Source: Welwitschia mirabilis (taxonomy: Eukaryota > Gnetophyta > Gnetopsida > Welwitschiales). From it: a DNA stretch of 54,648 nt. Of this stretch, positions 34,991 to 47,347 are shown one piece after another. The stretch is taken from the NCBI GenBank assembly GCA_051453625.1, contig JBOZIK010000001.1:22194226-22248873 (forward strand), read 5' to 3'. The notes beneath the pieces were generated by a model. The model worked only from the letters and a program-made list of their open reading frames with translations. It searched no databases and was not told the origin of the DNA. Numbering within the stretch: position 1 is the stretch's first letter; each line of letters begins with the position of its first letter. A program made the position numbers and the translations under genes.

Positions 34991-35190
34991 TTTTTTTTTA
35001 AATGGGGCTTGTTTTTAAGGGGAGAAAATTATTTTTTTAAAAAAAGAGGGACATGTTTCCTTTAAGGGCCATATTGTTTTTTTAAAAAAAGAAAACACAA
35101 TTTTATTTTGAGGGGTATCTTATCTTAAATTTCCTTTTTTTAAAAAAATATAAAAGCTTTTTTTAAGGTTTTCTTTTTTTTTTTTTTTGT
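34970..35190. repeat. Low-complexity T/A homopolymer block
   Basis: Repeated runs of T followed by A (for example TTTTTTTAAAAAAA) can form hairpins, and a run of about 20 T ends the block at 35168-35188. No function assigned. Confidence 0.8.
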
Positions 35191-35977
35191 GTGGTGGTTG
35201 GGATCCTGACCCACCAACCTAAGCTACCCCATCGACCTCTTTGTCAGTGCTATCATTTCCATAATGTCTTTGTAGTGTAAAACATCCAATTTCTTCCCCA
35301 GTATAAACATCAGTGATTTTAGTTTGGGTCGGTTAAAAAATTGGCCTCAGTTCTATTTGTTTTGGAATTGAAAAGCTTCTTTTATTAAGGTGAAATCATT
35401 AGTGCCACTTTGTTCCTACTGTTAGATCCTTTTCCCCCATCGTGTTGTGCTCCTAGCGCACCCCTGCTTTTGTAGCTCCATAGGTCTACACATTTACTTC
35501 GCCTGCTGCACTACCTACATCTCCATGCGCCTGCTGCGACCAATCACTTGCTTCCTGCATCCGCTCCTATATCTTGCTACTAGGAAGGCTATCATCCATT
35601 TAAGATCACTCCTTTCAACGAACCCCATCAAAATATCAAACTCACTAAGAGTCATCCTAAATCACTGATACAAACATAAAAACACGTAGGCAGGTGCTAA
35701 GCCAACAAGACGTACAACAAAACATAAAAGTCAACAAGGCAAACCACTAAAAAGGCATTTAGCCATTACATAAAATAATTCAGTGATTTGTTGTTAAAGA
35801 TCCCTTCTGCCAGAATAATCATAGCAAATTTACGATTCGCTAATGTAGCTGCTAAGCATTCTTCAAGTACCGAAATCATTCTAACTTAAGTAGCTATTAC
35901 ACAGCTTTTGAGACCAGAGAATTCAAAACCTAATGGCCATTCAAAAAAAACTTCAGATGGAAAACAGGAAGTCCATC
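35191..35977. other. Intergenic, higher GC, possible 3' flank of the pseudogene
   Basis: Less AT-rich than its surroundings. It follows the stop codon of the strictosidine synthase-like pseudogene (minus strand) and may hold its former 3' UTR. The open frame at 35447-35668 has no recognisable domain. Confidence 0.35.
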
Positions 35978-36650
35978 TCAGTTAAGTTTGTAATCTACAA
36001 TCAAAGAATTCATAACAGAGTCCATCCAGAGAAATTCATCCTTTTCCTCAACTTCACTATAGATCTCATTATGCTGCCCCTTCCGTCTTCCAAGATATCA
36101 AGGATTTCTGCATTCTCACTGTGTTTTACAACAATAACATGGAATTTTCTAGAGATTTGGTGGGAATTGGGAGCTTCAAAATGGCCTTTCTGAACCTTGG
36201 ATGCAGAGGCAGTACCTGAGGATATACGTTTCTTTTGTTGTGTAAAGTCACCCAGATTTTTCCTTTCTTAATTTTTCTTACATTGTCTGGATAACCTAGA
36301 AGCACTGCAAACGATTATGTTATTTTCTTCTTTGGGCCTTGTGTCTTTGTAACCTTCCTGGAGGATTTAGTAAAGACTAGAAATGATTCATCTTTACTAA
36401 GAGATAATCCATTCGGGACCTGAAGATTATCCATGAGTATTGAAGTCTGCTTTGTTTCGAGGTCATATCTTATGATTTTTCCAATGGAATCTGTAGAGAA
36501 AACCAGCTAAATGAAGTTCTTGCCAGAATAGACATTGGAAGACTTCATAAAGAAAGGAACCGACTTGAGAACCGATATCCAAATCATTCGAAAACCTAAG
36601 CGGAATCCCATCGATTTCTGATAGCAGCGGAGTAGCAAGGATGCCTCAGA
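35978..36650 (-). pseudogene. Strictosidine synthase-like (SSL, six-bladed propeller) pseudogene
   Basis: Read leftwards, three frames together give the ordered motifs of plant strictosidine synthase-like proteins: GILATPLLSEIDGIPLRFSN with DLDIG; VYSGKNFI then LVFSTDS; GKIIRYDLETKQTSILMDNL then QVPNGLSLSKDESFLVFT; GYPDNVRKIKKGKIWVT; and finally EVEEKDEFLWMDSVMNSFI with VDYKLN before a stop at 35978-35980. Frameshifts separate the parts and an in-frame stop follows KNFI. Only the C-terminal half is present; the N-terminal signal/anchor and first blades are not recognised to the right. Most plant SSL proteins are not true strictosidine synthases, so this gives no evidence of alkaloid synthesis. 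Confidence 0.85.
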
Positions 36651-37586
36651 AAGTTCATGTAGCGACTATGTTCGATCACTTATATCTGAAACCCTAATAA
36701 CAAAATAATAAAATAGACATATGCACAGTCCATTGATACTTGTTATAGCGATTTTGCTAAATCGTGGTATGATGTCTTCTTTCTAGCGATCCGCAATGAA
36801 CAATATCTCTAAAATTATGTCCAAGCTCATTTTACGCGTCAATAACACTGGTCTCAACGCGTCTTAACTAGAAATCCAGAAATTGTGCATTTAGTACAAC
36901 CAAAAGATCTACATTGGGACTATTCAGAATGCTAGTAATTATCATAGAATTACTCACAGAGTACGCTTGAATTGCTTCAACATTTCGCTAAATGAAGGTC
37001 TGGGAAAGGAGAAAACTCTATGACGCGGATCATTTTCCATAAGCCATGGTAGAAGTACTTCACCACAATATGGTTGACATGCCAAAGAAATAGGATCCAA
37101 GCATGAACGTATCTATGTATATCTATTAAAATATAGATGTGAACTGTATCATTTTTTTATTTTTTAAATAACAAGTAAACTCAATTAGCAAGATTAGATG
37201 TCTAGCATCCCTTTCAATAACTTATGAGATATAGATCTTAAGTGTTATAACTTAGATTAACTAATACTCTACCAAATGCTTAGGATTACACATGAATAGA
37301 CGTTGTCTATACTAGGACTTATTGGCTTGACAGACTACAACTAGTCACTCTAATTTTACCGTTCATTTTATGTAAATTACCTCAAGTAGAGAGTGATGAA
37401 CTTGATCATGTTGAGTTTAAAACTATAAATTAGATTATAACTAGTTATATGCATAGAAATACTTGGATAATAAATGACATCTTAAAATTTTTAGGTAGTA
37501 TTTTAGAATAATTTTTTTTTTTTTGAGTCTTACATTGATGGTTAAAGTTTTAGAATTTTTTTTTGATCTTAATGGGTTTAAAATTT
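36651..37586. other. Flank of the SSL pseudogene, no clear feature
   Basis: 36651-37110 keeps moderate GC and may hold unrecognisable upstream exons or introns of the pseudogene. After 37110 it becomes AT-rich. The end (37500-37586) has the look of the 3' end of a plant LTR (GAGTCTTACATTGATGG, then a T-rich run and CTTAATGGGTTTAAAA). Confidence 0.35.
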
Positions 37587-37603
37587 TGATATCAGAGCTT
37601 AGG
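37587..37603 (+). promoter_or_regulatory. Degenerate initiator-Met tRNA primer-binding site
   Basis: TGATATCAGAGC differs by one base from TGGTATCAGAGC, the complement of the 3' end of plant initiator tRNA-Met used as the primer site of many plant LTR retrotransposons. The sequence just left of it resembles an LTR end. No coding region follows on the plus strand, so this may be a short non-autonomous element or a remnant. Confidence 0.55.
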
Positions 37604-38879
37604 TTGAGATTTCACTGGGCATGATCCCTGTAATAGCCCTAGGTTGGGATTAATTATTTTGAAGCTATTATACGTTTTAACATTAGAAGAAATTACAGTT
37701 TTGGAGTTACTTTATTTGATGAGAGCATGGAATGTCTCATTAAGATCTTGGAAATTTGAAAAAACTTAGTGCTTCATGATTTTAGTAGAAATAAAGGCCA
37801 ATAAATAAATCAAAATTAAATTCAAGAATAAGTCAATAAAAATAACATTGGAGATGTTAACCATGAAGTATTATAAACCATGTGTGATTTTAGAGCATGG
37901 AATACGAATGAGGGACAATAAACGTGTTTATTGGAAGAACTAATGAGGCAAAATGGAAACATAATTTAGGACCTCATAATACAAAGTTTTTTAATATAAA
38001 ATGCCTCATTATTTTCTACTTTTAAAACTTGATTGTTGTTGTCATTCATTTGATTAAATATTAATACTGCTACTATCTTAGAATCAAATTCCCTAGTGAA
38101 GATTTTTGTTGAATGATCTTTTTATGAATGGGATTCAAGATTGCTATTATTATTAGTTCTTTCATTATGATTTTTAGAAATATGTTCCTTAGAAATCAAT
38201 GTAGAACTAGTTATATTCGCATAATTCTGGAAGCTTTGGATAAGAAACTTGCACTACCTCACTGGACTAAAATTTGAGTCATATTTCTTCAATTTTATAA
38301 GCTCGATAAGATTCTACTATACATTCCTCAAACCATTGAAAATCTTTCATGTTTTAGAGCTTCTTTCCATCTCAATGATTTCGTGTATCACAAAGTCATT
38401 TCACATCTCTTTTGAATCAAATAGCTTCCATTTAATCGAAACTTGTTTATTGTTCTGTTTGGAAACATAATAGAAGAGGCTTCTTCACTAAAATTGACCT
38501 TCTAATCCTTGTGTAATGGGGAGCCACTATGTGGTTTAAAGTTTGAAGTTTTTAGAATTAACAATAATCACGAAAAATCAATGTGCTTTAAATTTCAGAG
38601 AGACGCTGAAATCCTTTTCTATATAAACAATAGCTTAAAGCAATCTGATGCCTTGAAAGAAAATTGGGAAGCATAAACTNNNNNNNNNNGTAAGTTCTCA
38701 AAACTTGCTTTACTCTCCCATGTCTTTATAACCATAACATATAGGCATTTACTTTTTATTTCATAAAAGAGGACCTAAACTTAGAAATGACTTGTTTGTC
38801 TTCTAATGATTTTTGAAGTTAAGACTTATAACTCTTTAAGAGATTTTTTATAAACTAAAGCGATGTGTATACCCTTTTT
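37604..38879. other. Intergenic, no coding feature; 10-N gap at 38680-38689
   Basis: AT-rich sequence to the right of the primer-binding site. It could be the internal part of a non-autonomous retroelement, but no domain or second LTR was found. Confidence 0.35.
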
Positions 38880-38936
38880 TTGAAATTGTAGCCCTCCCTC
38901 CCCTCCCTCCCTACCCCCTCCCCCCACACCTGCCCT
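38880..38936 (+). repeat. C-rich polypyrimidine tract
   Basis: Interrupted CCCTCCCT-type runs ending in CCCCCTCCCCCC stand out in an AT-rich region. The opposite strand has several G-runs that could in principle form a G-quadruplex. Confidence 0.75.
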
Positions 38937-40805
38937 ATTTCAAAGCATGATTGATTTGCTTTTTGGTTAAATACGTGGGTTTTAAGTTAATGGAAATCAT
39001 CCTCATAGCCTATCATGTAAGGTACCTTTGAATTTCATCATTCAAACCATTTTTTAAGAGATATTCAAACTTCTTAAATTTATTGATGTGTATTATTATC
39101 AGTTTGAATTTGATTTGAATTGATGTTGATAAAATGAGACTAAATATTACTCTTTTAAATTGTGGTTCTTTCTTACTTGGATAGTTCCTAACATTGAGTG
39201 CTTTTAGTTCAGCTAGCTCATCATTTTTTCCAGGTAGGGCCATTCTAATTTAATATTAAGGTGGTCTATGCTAGGAGGTTGAATAGAGGAGTGGGCTATA
39301 TAGAATAACAGTTTTATATTTTGTCTTAGTTAAAGAGAACCATAAAAATATCACTCTTTATGATGGGAATGTCATTCCTTTTATTATAACAACTTAGAAG
39401 TCTGTACTATTTTAAATCAAAGTAGTTGTTTCAAAGTTAAAAAGGGAATAATTGGCTTTTCCTCATCAAGTTGATGTGTTATGTAATTTACAATTTCCAC
39501 TACATACTTTATAAGTTAGTGAATTTCTTTCCAACAAAAAGGTTAGATAAGGAAAGATTACCAATAGTCTCAACTGAGGCAACTATGGATTCATAAACTC
39601 ATTCTTACCAAAAGGACATTTTTGAATATACTGAGAGAGAAAGAGAGGGGTTTGTTAAAAGTTAAAATTCGCTATGCAAGGCAAACAAAATTAACTTGAT
39701 AAAACACTTGGATCAGTGCCCAATTTTTTCATCAAGTACTCTTGCATTGATATTTTTCACCCCACTACTTGACAAAGTGCATGACTACTTAGCTAAACAT
39801 GCAAGTACCTCATTTAGTCATGTAGAAGAATCAATCTGAAATTGCAACCAAGGTTGATGGCTTCAGTGTTAAAAATATGGACTTGAAACATACTCAACAA
39901 AATTATTAAAAAAACAATGTTTTGACCAAAAAAGTTGGCAAGTACCTTCTCGTCAAAGATTACATAACATAGAATCATGAGTCATACTTGGATTTCATGC
40001 CTTTTTGTAAAGACCTGGTATAAACTTACAACTTTTATGAACTTGGTTAGTTCACAATAATGGCTGGAAACTATGTTTTCTTGTTGATTAATTGAGCTTG
40101 TATAACAATGTTATTTTTTTACTGTTAAGTTACTTGCTATTGTTAGTAGCTTGACCACAATTCTAAGGATCTTGTTTTAGCATATAGTGCTCATTAACGA
40201 TCAGGATTCCATTAATTTTTCTACATTAGAAAAGACTTTAAGAAGATTCTATGTAGATTTTTCCCCTAGAGAACTTCCAAGCAACATGTAGTTATAGAAT
40301 CTTTAGATGTCATACATTTGAATATCTTCTATATTATAACTAATTATCCTTAGATTTTGTACTTGACAAAAGAGTTTGTCTATACATTTAAAACACCTTT
40401 TAATAGTTTAATCAATCACTCTATAAGCGATAATAAGAATTTTTACTTTTAGATCAAGGAATCTTCATCATTTTATAAGTCAAAATGAGTACATTAATAA
40501 GTTTGAAATCTTTTGAAATTCTACTAATTCACATACAGCTTAGAAAATCTATGAAAATATAATAAGATGTTGCAAATAAAATGAAAATGACAAATAAAAC
40601 AATAAAAGAACTCAGTTGACTTATAGTAGTTTAATGAATTAAAATTTTAATTAAAAGAAAGTTGTACTCAGAGGAAGAGATTGACAATCTTTAAGCTTAG
40701 GTTTAAGGAATTTTTACATAACATCTTAAGAAGTTAATATCACAGTGGAAACCTAAGCTTTCTTGTTCAAGTTTTAAGGATGAAAATTTCTAAGGGGTAG
40801 ATAAA
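38937..40805. other. Intergenic, no feature recognised
   Basis: AT-rich, without coding signal or repeat that I can support. Confidence 0.4.
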
Positions 40806-41345
40806 TGTCATGTCCAGGTTTTTCAAAGTTGAAAGATTTAGTTTAAAATTTTAATTAAAATAATCTTATTATTATAGAATCCTCAAACTAATATAGATAT
40901 TATGTTTATTGAGATGATGTTATACTATAAAATATTTTGTGCTCTTAAGTCCTTCATTTTGTAAAGGTCATAATATTATCCTATAATCCTTAAGAATGAT
41001 TTTCAGTAGTTGCATCAATATTATGATGCACTTTTCTTGATTTTTCATAGAAAAATGATAATATGTGAAGACTTATTTTAATTCTTCATTGTTATGATTA
41101 CATATTGTAAAATAAAAAGTATTTTTATTTATTATGATAAAATTATTATGTGTCTAATGATCAGACAAGTAATGATGAGGCATTTGAAACCGCCTTCATC
41201 TTTACCACTCCATCTCATAATGGTGTCTGTTCATATTCTTGAGTCTTGTCATAACCCCCACATCCTCATGTTATAAATAGAACTTCTCTCTTCTTTTATT
41301 TTGCATACCTTTGAGAAAGCCCTTGTTATTGAATCCTGACGATTT
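40806..41345 (+). mobile_element. LTR-like promoter segment
   Basis: TGTCATGTCCAGG at 40807 could be an LTR start. About 460 bases later TATAAATAG (about 41271-41279) is followed by a CT-rich leader and CTTTGAGAAAGCCC. This arrangement is common in plant gypsy LTRs. Neither the LTR end nor a partner LTR was identified. Confidence 0.3.
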
Positions 41346-41722
41346 CAACTTGGAGCTTAGAGAACCTTAGAGCTTAGAAATCTTGAAAGACCCTTGAAGC
41401 CCTCAGATAGTACAACCACATATGGGGGTGATTTCATTTCATTCTTAGATCCTTGATTTGGTCCTTGTATGCATCCTTTTACGCATTTCTGTTTTTACTC
41501 ATTTTCTTGAAAATATTGTAAAGATGTTAGATGTGCGTGTTTTTAGTACTCAAATAATCGCATTCCTAGTTATGAATCCCATCTTCTATTAACTTCTACT
41601 TGGCAAAACCCTTATGAAACTAAATCTAAGTTATTCTTATAGAGAATCTACATTTTGTCGATATATCTTGTTCATGCTTTCTTTGATATCTCAGACTCTT
41701 ATAATCTTATGGAAATAACTTT

Positions 41723-41945
41723 TCCACAAATTATTGAATGAAGCAATAAAATGTAAGAACCCATAGATTGCCAAATGAGGTAGTAAGATTAATTGATTGA
41801 TTATACTACAGATTGCCAAATGAGGTACTGAAATCCACAAATCACTGAATGAGGTAGTGGAGTAAGAGAATAGATGAAAGAAATATTATAAGAAATCCAT
41901 AGATCACCAAGACAGGCAGTGAACCCCACAAATGAGGCAGTGGAG
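41723..41945. repeat. Degenerate short repeat array (five or six units)
   Basis: A core of the form CCACAGATTGCCAAATGAGG followed by TAGTGAAA recurs with variations at about 41723, 41761, 41808, 41833, 41887 and 41925, with spacers of variable length. Units keep the (A/T)GA(A/T)TGAGGTAGT or GAGGCAGTGGAG ending. It probably belongs to an LTR or leader of the preceding LTR-like segment. Confidence 0.6.
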
Positions 41946-42880
41946 GAAAAATAATTATGATAAAAAATTTATTCAAAACCTGTTATTTCTTATATCATTT
42001 TCATAATATTATCATTTTCATAATATTATCGTTTCTTGGAAAATTCTTGATTCACGCCTTATCAATCTAGAGACTTAGAGAATATTTTAATCTTTAACTT
42101 ACATTATGTGGATCATACTAAGAGCTATGAAGTTTTCATGGTTCTCATCCCATACTTCTTGTATAAACAAGTGGTAAAATTGAATCTTGAATGCCGAGGA
42201 GCACTCAAGAAGTGCAGATTTTTAGTCCAATCAATGTTGAAAATTTGTTTAGAGTGAAATTTGTATTTCTTGATGAATCTTAATTTCTCAGTATTGAAAT
42301 TTCCGTGATCTTGAAAAATACATTAAGACTCAGATATTGATGTCTTTTCTTGATTATTATTTTCAAAAAACAAAACGTGTAGTGAACATTTTACTTATAC
42401 ATCTCTTGTAAATTTTCTTGGAATTTCATGGTTTAGTTATAGAGTAATAAAATTTGGAAATTTTATCTTAGAAGGTAGTTCTTATGCCAATTTATTTATT
42501 TATTAGATTAATGAGTAGATTATAACTTAAGCACTTAGAATAATTTGCATTTTTTAAGAAGTAATATATATTCTTAATAAGTCCATGCTATTTAATAGTT
42601 GATACTATGAATTAGAATAAAAAAAGGAAAACATGGCATATAGAGTAACCTTGAAAATCATGGAGTCAATAAGCTAACCATAAATATTGATGGTCGATCC
42701 TTATAATTATACTCTCTAGATATAAATCAAACATGATTATTAGAAGGGAAAATACTCTCTTACATTCAAGATTGCGTTAAGATAGAATGGTTAGGCAGAT
42801 GCATTTTTAGCTTGAATACCATGAATCTAAATAAACCAAAAGGGGATCATGACATAAACAAATAATGTTAGGGGTGGGTG
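41946..42880. other. Intergenic, no feature recognised
   Basis: AT-rich sequence. CATTTTCATAATATTATC is repeated directly near 41997-42030. Nothing else can be supported. Confidence 0.4.
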
Positions 42881-43029
42881 ATAATGAAAGGGAGGAAGGA
42901 TTGTACAGCAAATCCTCATCTGCCAAACAAAAAGGTTAAGAGCCTCCCATTGCCCATGAGCCCTTAGCTTCAAAGGCACTAATTGATTTCAAGAGGCAGA
43001 GTGTGTTCAATGCCAACAAGCTGAGGACC

Positions 43030-43167
43030 CACGTGTAAAGTGAACGACAGCCTCAATTCTATTATGCTCATTTGCTAAATATTCCACGTGGCGTCAATAA
43101 AGCATTAAAAAGCGGAATGCATGTAATGCATAAACTTTTAACTACCAATCAAATACGCGTGTGCATG
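43030..43167. promoter_or_regulatory. Cluster of ABRE, CE3-like and RY motifs without a gene
   Basis: CACGTG at 43030-43035, the full ABRE CCACGTGGC at 43084-43092, RY cores (TGCATG) at 43118-43123 and 43162-43167, ATGCAT at 43127-43132, and ACGCGTGT (one base short of the CE3 element) at 43155-43162. In seed-maturation promoters, ABREs bind bZIP factors and RY elements bind B3 factors such as ABI3/FUS3. No open coding sequence lies on either side, so this may be a relic promoter or a chance cluster. Confidence 0.4.
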
Positions 43168-44431
43168 TGGAGAGGGATTTGCTTAGAGGGGGGCCTACTT
43201 AAAAGAAGGCGGCGATATTCATAGGGTCTGATAGTGAGAATCAGAGATTAAATATACGTCTCGTGGTCAATACGCCACCCCCAAAGACATGCGACGCCAC
43301 GTTTAGGAGAGGGGCCAAAATACTAATTTTAGGAGAGGCCCACGCTAAGGCCTCTTGACAACGAGCTGTACCCCCTAAAAAGCATGCTAACTTTTGGCTA
43401 GGTGCTGGAAAGGAAAAATACATGTCGTCTATAAGATTCCCGCTAAGGGTTAAGTGAAATTCTACAAAGCATTCGTGATTTGAAGAGGCTTGCACTAATT
43501 ACTACCTTCCATCTGCCACCTCTTGATTGTTTTTGTAAGGTGTATGCAGAATTACATTGCATTTCTTATCTTGAAGAAAGGCTTGCATAGGAAAGAGAAA
43601 CAGTGTACATTTTGTCAAGACTAGTGATCATGTTAAAAGAGCATGTATGGCTACCCGAGGAGTTGAGTGAGTGCCATATTAGCTTTGTTGAGAAGCACCA
43701 GAGTTCATTTCTCATACTTACCTTTCTTATCTCTTCGTCATCAATGCTCTCTCATCTTTAACCTATACATAAGACCTTTACTCTCTGATGCATCAATTAC
43801 CCTTGTGTAATAGTTTTCTATGCCACCATTGGCATGCCTCCATTTTCTTACTCTGTGTCCTTCCCTTTCTAACACATGAAAATTAAGGACTACCTTTTAC
43901 GTTCTTACTCTTCGTTTTTCCTTCTATTCGATTAGTGAGAGATAAAAGCGCACATTATGTACTGTCCTTACACACTAGTTCTTCTTCTTAATAAAATGAA
44001 AGAGATCCATTATGAGGAGTAAGCGTAATCAGCATTCCAGATCTCAATAGTCGGGACTACAAGTTGCTTCTTCTGTTACTGCTCCTCCCTCCTGAGCAAA
44101 AATCTCTGACTCTAATCACCCTCTCTAAATGATATGCAATATATCACTGTGAATCTTTCTTCTTAGATCTTGTTGTGTCTTGTTGTGGTGTGAATTTATG
44201 CAATCTTTAAGTCCTTAGGCAAAACTTTTAAATCACAATACTTACAGAAAACACACATTAGTAGAGACGTGCGTTAACCCGAATGTCGTAATCCGTTGAA
44301 GGCACTAGGCTAGAAGTTACAGAATTGATTTCACAAAGGATCTTTAATCTTTCTATTTTATTAAATGAAAGTAAACAAGAATGTAAATGTAATGCAAGAT
44401 GAATGATAGTGAACATGCAATGGATGGAATG
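43168..44431. other. Intergenic, GC-richer until about 43560, no gene recognised
   Basis: The 43170-43560 stretch is less AT-rich, and minus-strand 43241-43495 stays open for 84 codons, but the product has no recognisable domain. To the right, T-rich and CT-rich sequence continues to a 10-N gap at 44432-44441. The 15-mer GCAATGGATGGAATG occurs on both sides of that gap (44417 and 44488). Confidence 0.35.
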
Positions 44432-44441
44432 NNNNNNNNNN

Positions 44442-46120
44442 TAAAGTATTTTTCATCTTTTCTATTTAAGTAAATGATGGTAAAAATGCAATGGATGGAA
44501 TGCAATGAGATGAGTTCTTTTTGGACTCTAATCCTCCTATCATAAGAACTATTTCTTTATAACTTAGATCAACTAGGAAGAGTTCTATTACTTGTTCCTA
44601 GCCAACATAAACTATAAGAATTTTCAAATAGAATATGGATAGTGCCATATGGAATTAGAATAAAATAGCAATGCAAATCTAAACTAAGAAAGTTAACCTT
44701 AACAAAGGTTGCCCTTATGATCTAAATAAACTATAGAACTGTCACTCAACTATAATCAATTTAAACCATAAGGGACATTTACAAATTGTAGTGAAAAGAG
44801 TAATTGAATTAATCATGAACTTTTACATCCACTTACAACAAAGTAGCAACACCTCAATGGAGGATACTCAGCCCAACACCAAGGTAAACTCGTCTCTGTA
44901 GCTACTAGCTCGATCTTTTGTCCTTCAATCTTCTGTCATAAGAACATTGGTTATAAAATATGGAAAATGAAGTGAAGAAAAGGGAGGGTATTTATAGTTT
45001 TACATTGAGATTATAGAAGCTCAACCCTAGGAGTCAGAGAAAAAACCCTGGTAGCCCATTTGGGTCGCATGACCTCATTACAAGAATAATTCTTTTCATC
45101 CATAAAAAATAGTGGTCATCCTGACTATTGACGACAACGAGGACATCACTCCATGTCATAAGGTGGTCCATCAGCTTTAGGCCCTATAGTCAACTCCCTA
45201 TCATGGGGACAACAAGCTTCTCCATATTTTGTCAAAGAAAAATTAGTTTTTTGCATAGTAAATACTTCTTTCAAAGTATGAAGTGTCAGAATAAGCTTGA
45301 GATGCCTCCAATTATGCTAAGAATTGCATGTTGTAGTGATCATCCTATCAGTTCTCTATAATCATTAGAATTGCATCCAAACCTATATAAATGTTTTGCA
45401 GATGTACTCAAAATATACTATCAAATTTCTACCAATTTGCATCACAACATAGCCTTCTACTTATCCTTGTTAGTTCCTAATAAAGTGAGTAATTAACTAT
45501 ATTAAGAGCCAACTTGACTAAGATAAATAGCAGCTAGAAAAAATGTAATTTGAGTTTGATTTTATCATGCAGGAATAGACATCAAAGACCAATTAAATAA
45601 CACAAATACTGACGTATTCATAAGCCCCATACTTAAACACATCGCAATAGAATAAATAAATATCATACACATACAAACAGTTATAAAATGTAACTATGTT
45701 AGCTCAAAAAATCATAATGTGTATCCATGATGTGAGATAGTGATACTAAAACTAATGTGTAAAACTTAAGTATTAATAATCTCAAAGAATGATGCATCTA
45801 AAGTTCATTAATGTATTCTACAAGGGGCAAAGTATAAGAGTAAACATAGCATTTTTTTCTATAGATGATCTAAAACATGGCTGCAAGAAAACTATGTGAG
45901 TGTGCTACTGTGCTCCTATTAAATAAAGTTTATGAAGTTTATTCAAGTAACATGAAATCATATCCAAACAACTCATCATAAATATGTATCATAAAAGCTC
46001 AAACATGATCCTTTAAATTTACGATTTTTTACTTAATATCTTATAAGAATGCTCAAAAAATGTGTCCTGCCCTCCCCATAGGTGAAGCAAGATGTCTCGG
46101 ATTGCACAGGGTAAAAATCA
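44442..46120. other. Probable retrotransposon debris, no domain recognised
   Basis: 44820-45120 resembles LTR-type sequence (a short TATTTATAG box near 44990 and a region ending in CCATTTGGGTCGC), but no boundaries can be set. The remainder is AT-rich. Confidence 0.3.
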
Positions 46121-46124
46121 TAAT

Positions 46125-46167
46125 TATCATCCTAGCTATCATGGGGATGATATACATGGGATGATAC
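46125..46167. repeat. Short isolated copy of a gypsy pol-linker segment
   Basis: The words GGATGATATACATGGGATGA and the surrounding 20 or so bases match 53240-53285, which lies between the protease and reverse transcriptase parts of the gypsy element. Here the segment stands alone next to LTR-like sequence, so it marks an internal deletion or recombination. Confidence 0.6.
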
Positions 46168-46399
46168 TGATTAAAGAGATGTTTAGAAAGATAAGAAAAA
46201 CGATAAAAAATTTAAAAATAAGAAAGTTGTTGAAAAGCAGCAAAAAATCAAAAAGAAGGTAAAGAGTAAAGAATTATCTTAAAAAATATGACCATCATGA
46301 AAGAATACCTATGGGAGAAAGGTGTTAAAGAGAAGAAAATGCACTAAGTAGAAGGAAGCAATGCTTAAAAAAACTCCTCAAATATGCCCGAACTCAGTA

Positions 46400-47345
46400 A
46401 TCTTGAAAGAGTAAGAATTAAACTCAAAAAGTATCATTGTCACTTATAATAAAGAGAAACAACAATCCTCATGGATAGAAGCTATAAGTAAAAACAACAT
46501 GAAGTGACTAAATGATTAGATCCATAATATTATTTTAAAAAAATATGAAAACGACTTTAAAAACCCCAATCAAAACCGTTGAAGAAAAAGAAAATGAAAA
46601 TGGATAATTGGGTATAGAAAGAAGATTATTTACTTACCCTAAATTCTAACCTAACAAATTCCCTTAGTAATAATCATAAAATCATCTAATAAAAAATGCA
46701 TAACATTATGTAAAAGTTCATAAAGTACCATTCAAATAAGCAATGATTATGATGATGTTAAGTAAGTCTAATGTTTTTAAACAATGAATGATAATAGAAA
46801 AAGATGAAAAAACATTAAGTCTCTAGATCAATATCAAAATAACACTAGAATTTAAAAAAGTAGAATGATCATGTGGAAGTACTATATGTAAAAACAATTT
46901 AGAAAATAAGCAATGCCTTTGAAGACACTAGGGATACCACTGATTTCATAGCCTTTAAGTAAAATTTTATTTTTCCATGATGAGGAGAGGTCAACCACTA
47001 TCAGAGAAGTAAGGACCTACACAACATGACCAATTAATTCCCTAATGGAGTTTCTATAACTACCATATTGCACTACTAAAGGCCCCTCTTGGGAAAATTT
47101 GCCCTGGTATGATTGTAGTAGGACATCATGGTGACCATGTTTTTAGTTTAAATATGAAAAAGCATGGTCTTGATTTATTTTATTTCTTTTTCTTTGTTCT
47201 TTTTTTTCTTTTTTATTTTATTTGATTTTTAACTTATCTCTATATAATCAAGTACTTCTCAGGATAAAAGTAAAGTAATAAGATGAGAAACAAGTAAGAA
47301 CATGTAAAAATAACTAATTACTCACACCATTGAAAGAGAATAAAA
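46400..47345. repeat. LTR-like direct repeat, copy A
   Basis: It aligns over its whole length with 48449-49375 in the same orientation. Shared blocks include ATTTACTTACCCTAAATTCT, CATAAAGTACCATTCAAATA and the ending TTGAAAGAGAATAAAA. Because copy B lies directly beyond the end of a minus-strand gypsy pol, both are probably LTR or 3' non-coding parts of that family. The copies are clearly diverged. Confidence 0.75.
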
Positions 47346-47347
47346 AG

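Noticed and set aside
43241-43495. 84-codon minus-strand frame as the gene of the ABRE/RY cluster
   Set aside because: No recognisable domain and no sign of codon bias. Kept only as a possibility in the promoter finding.
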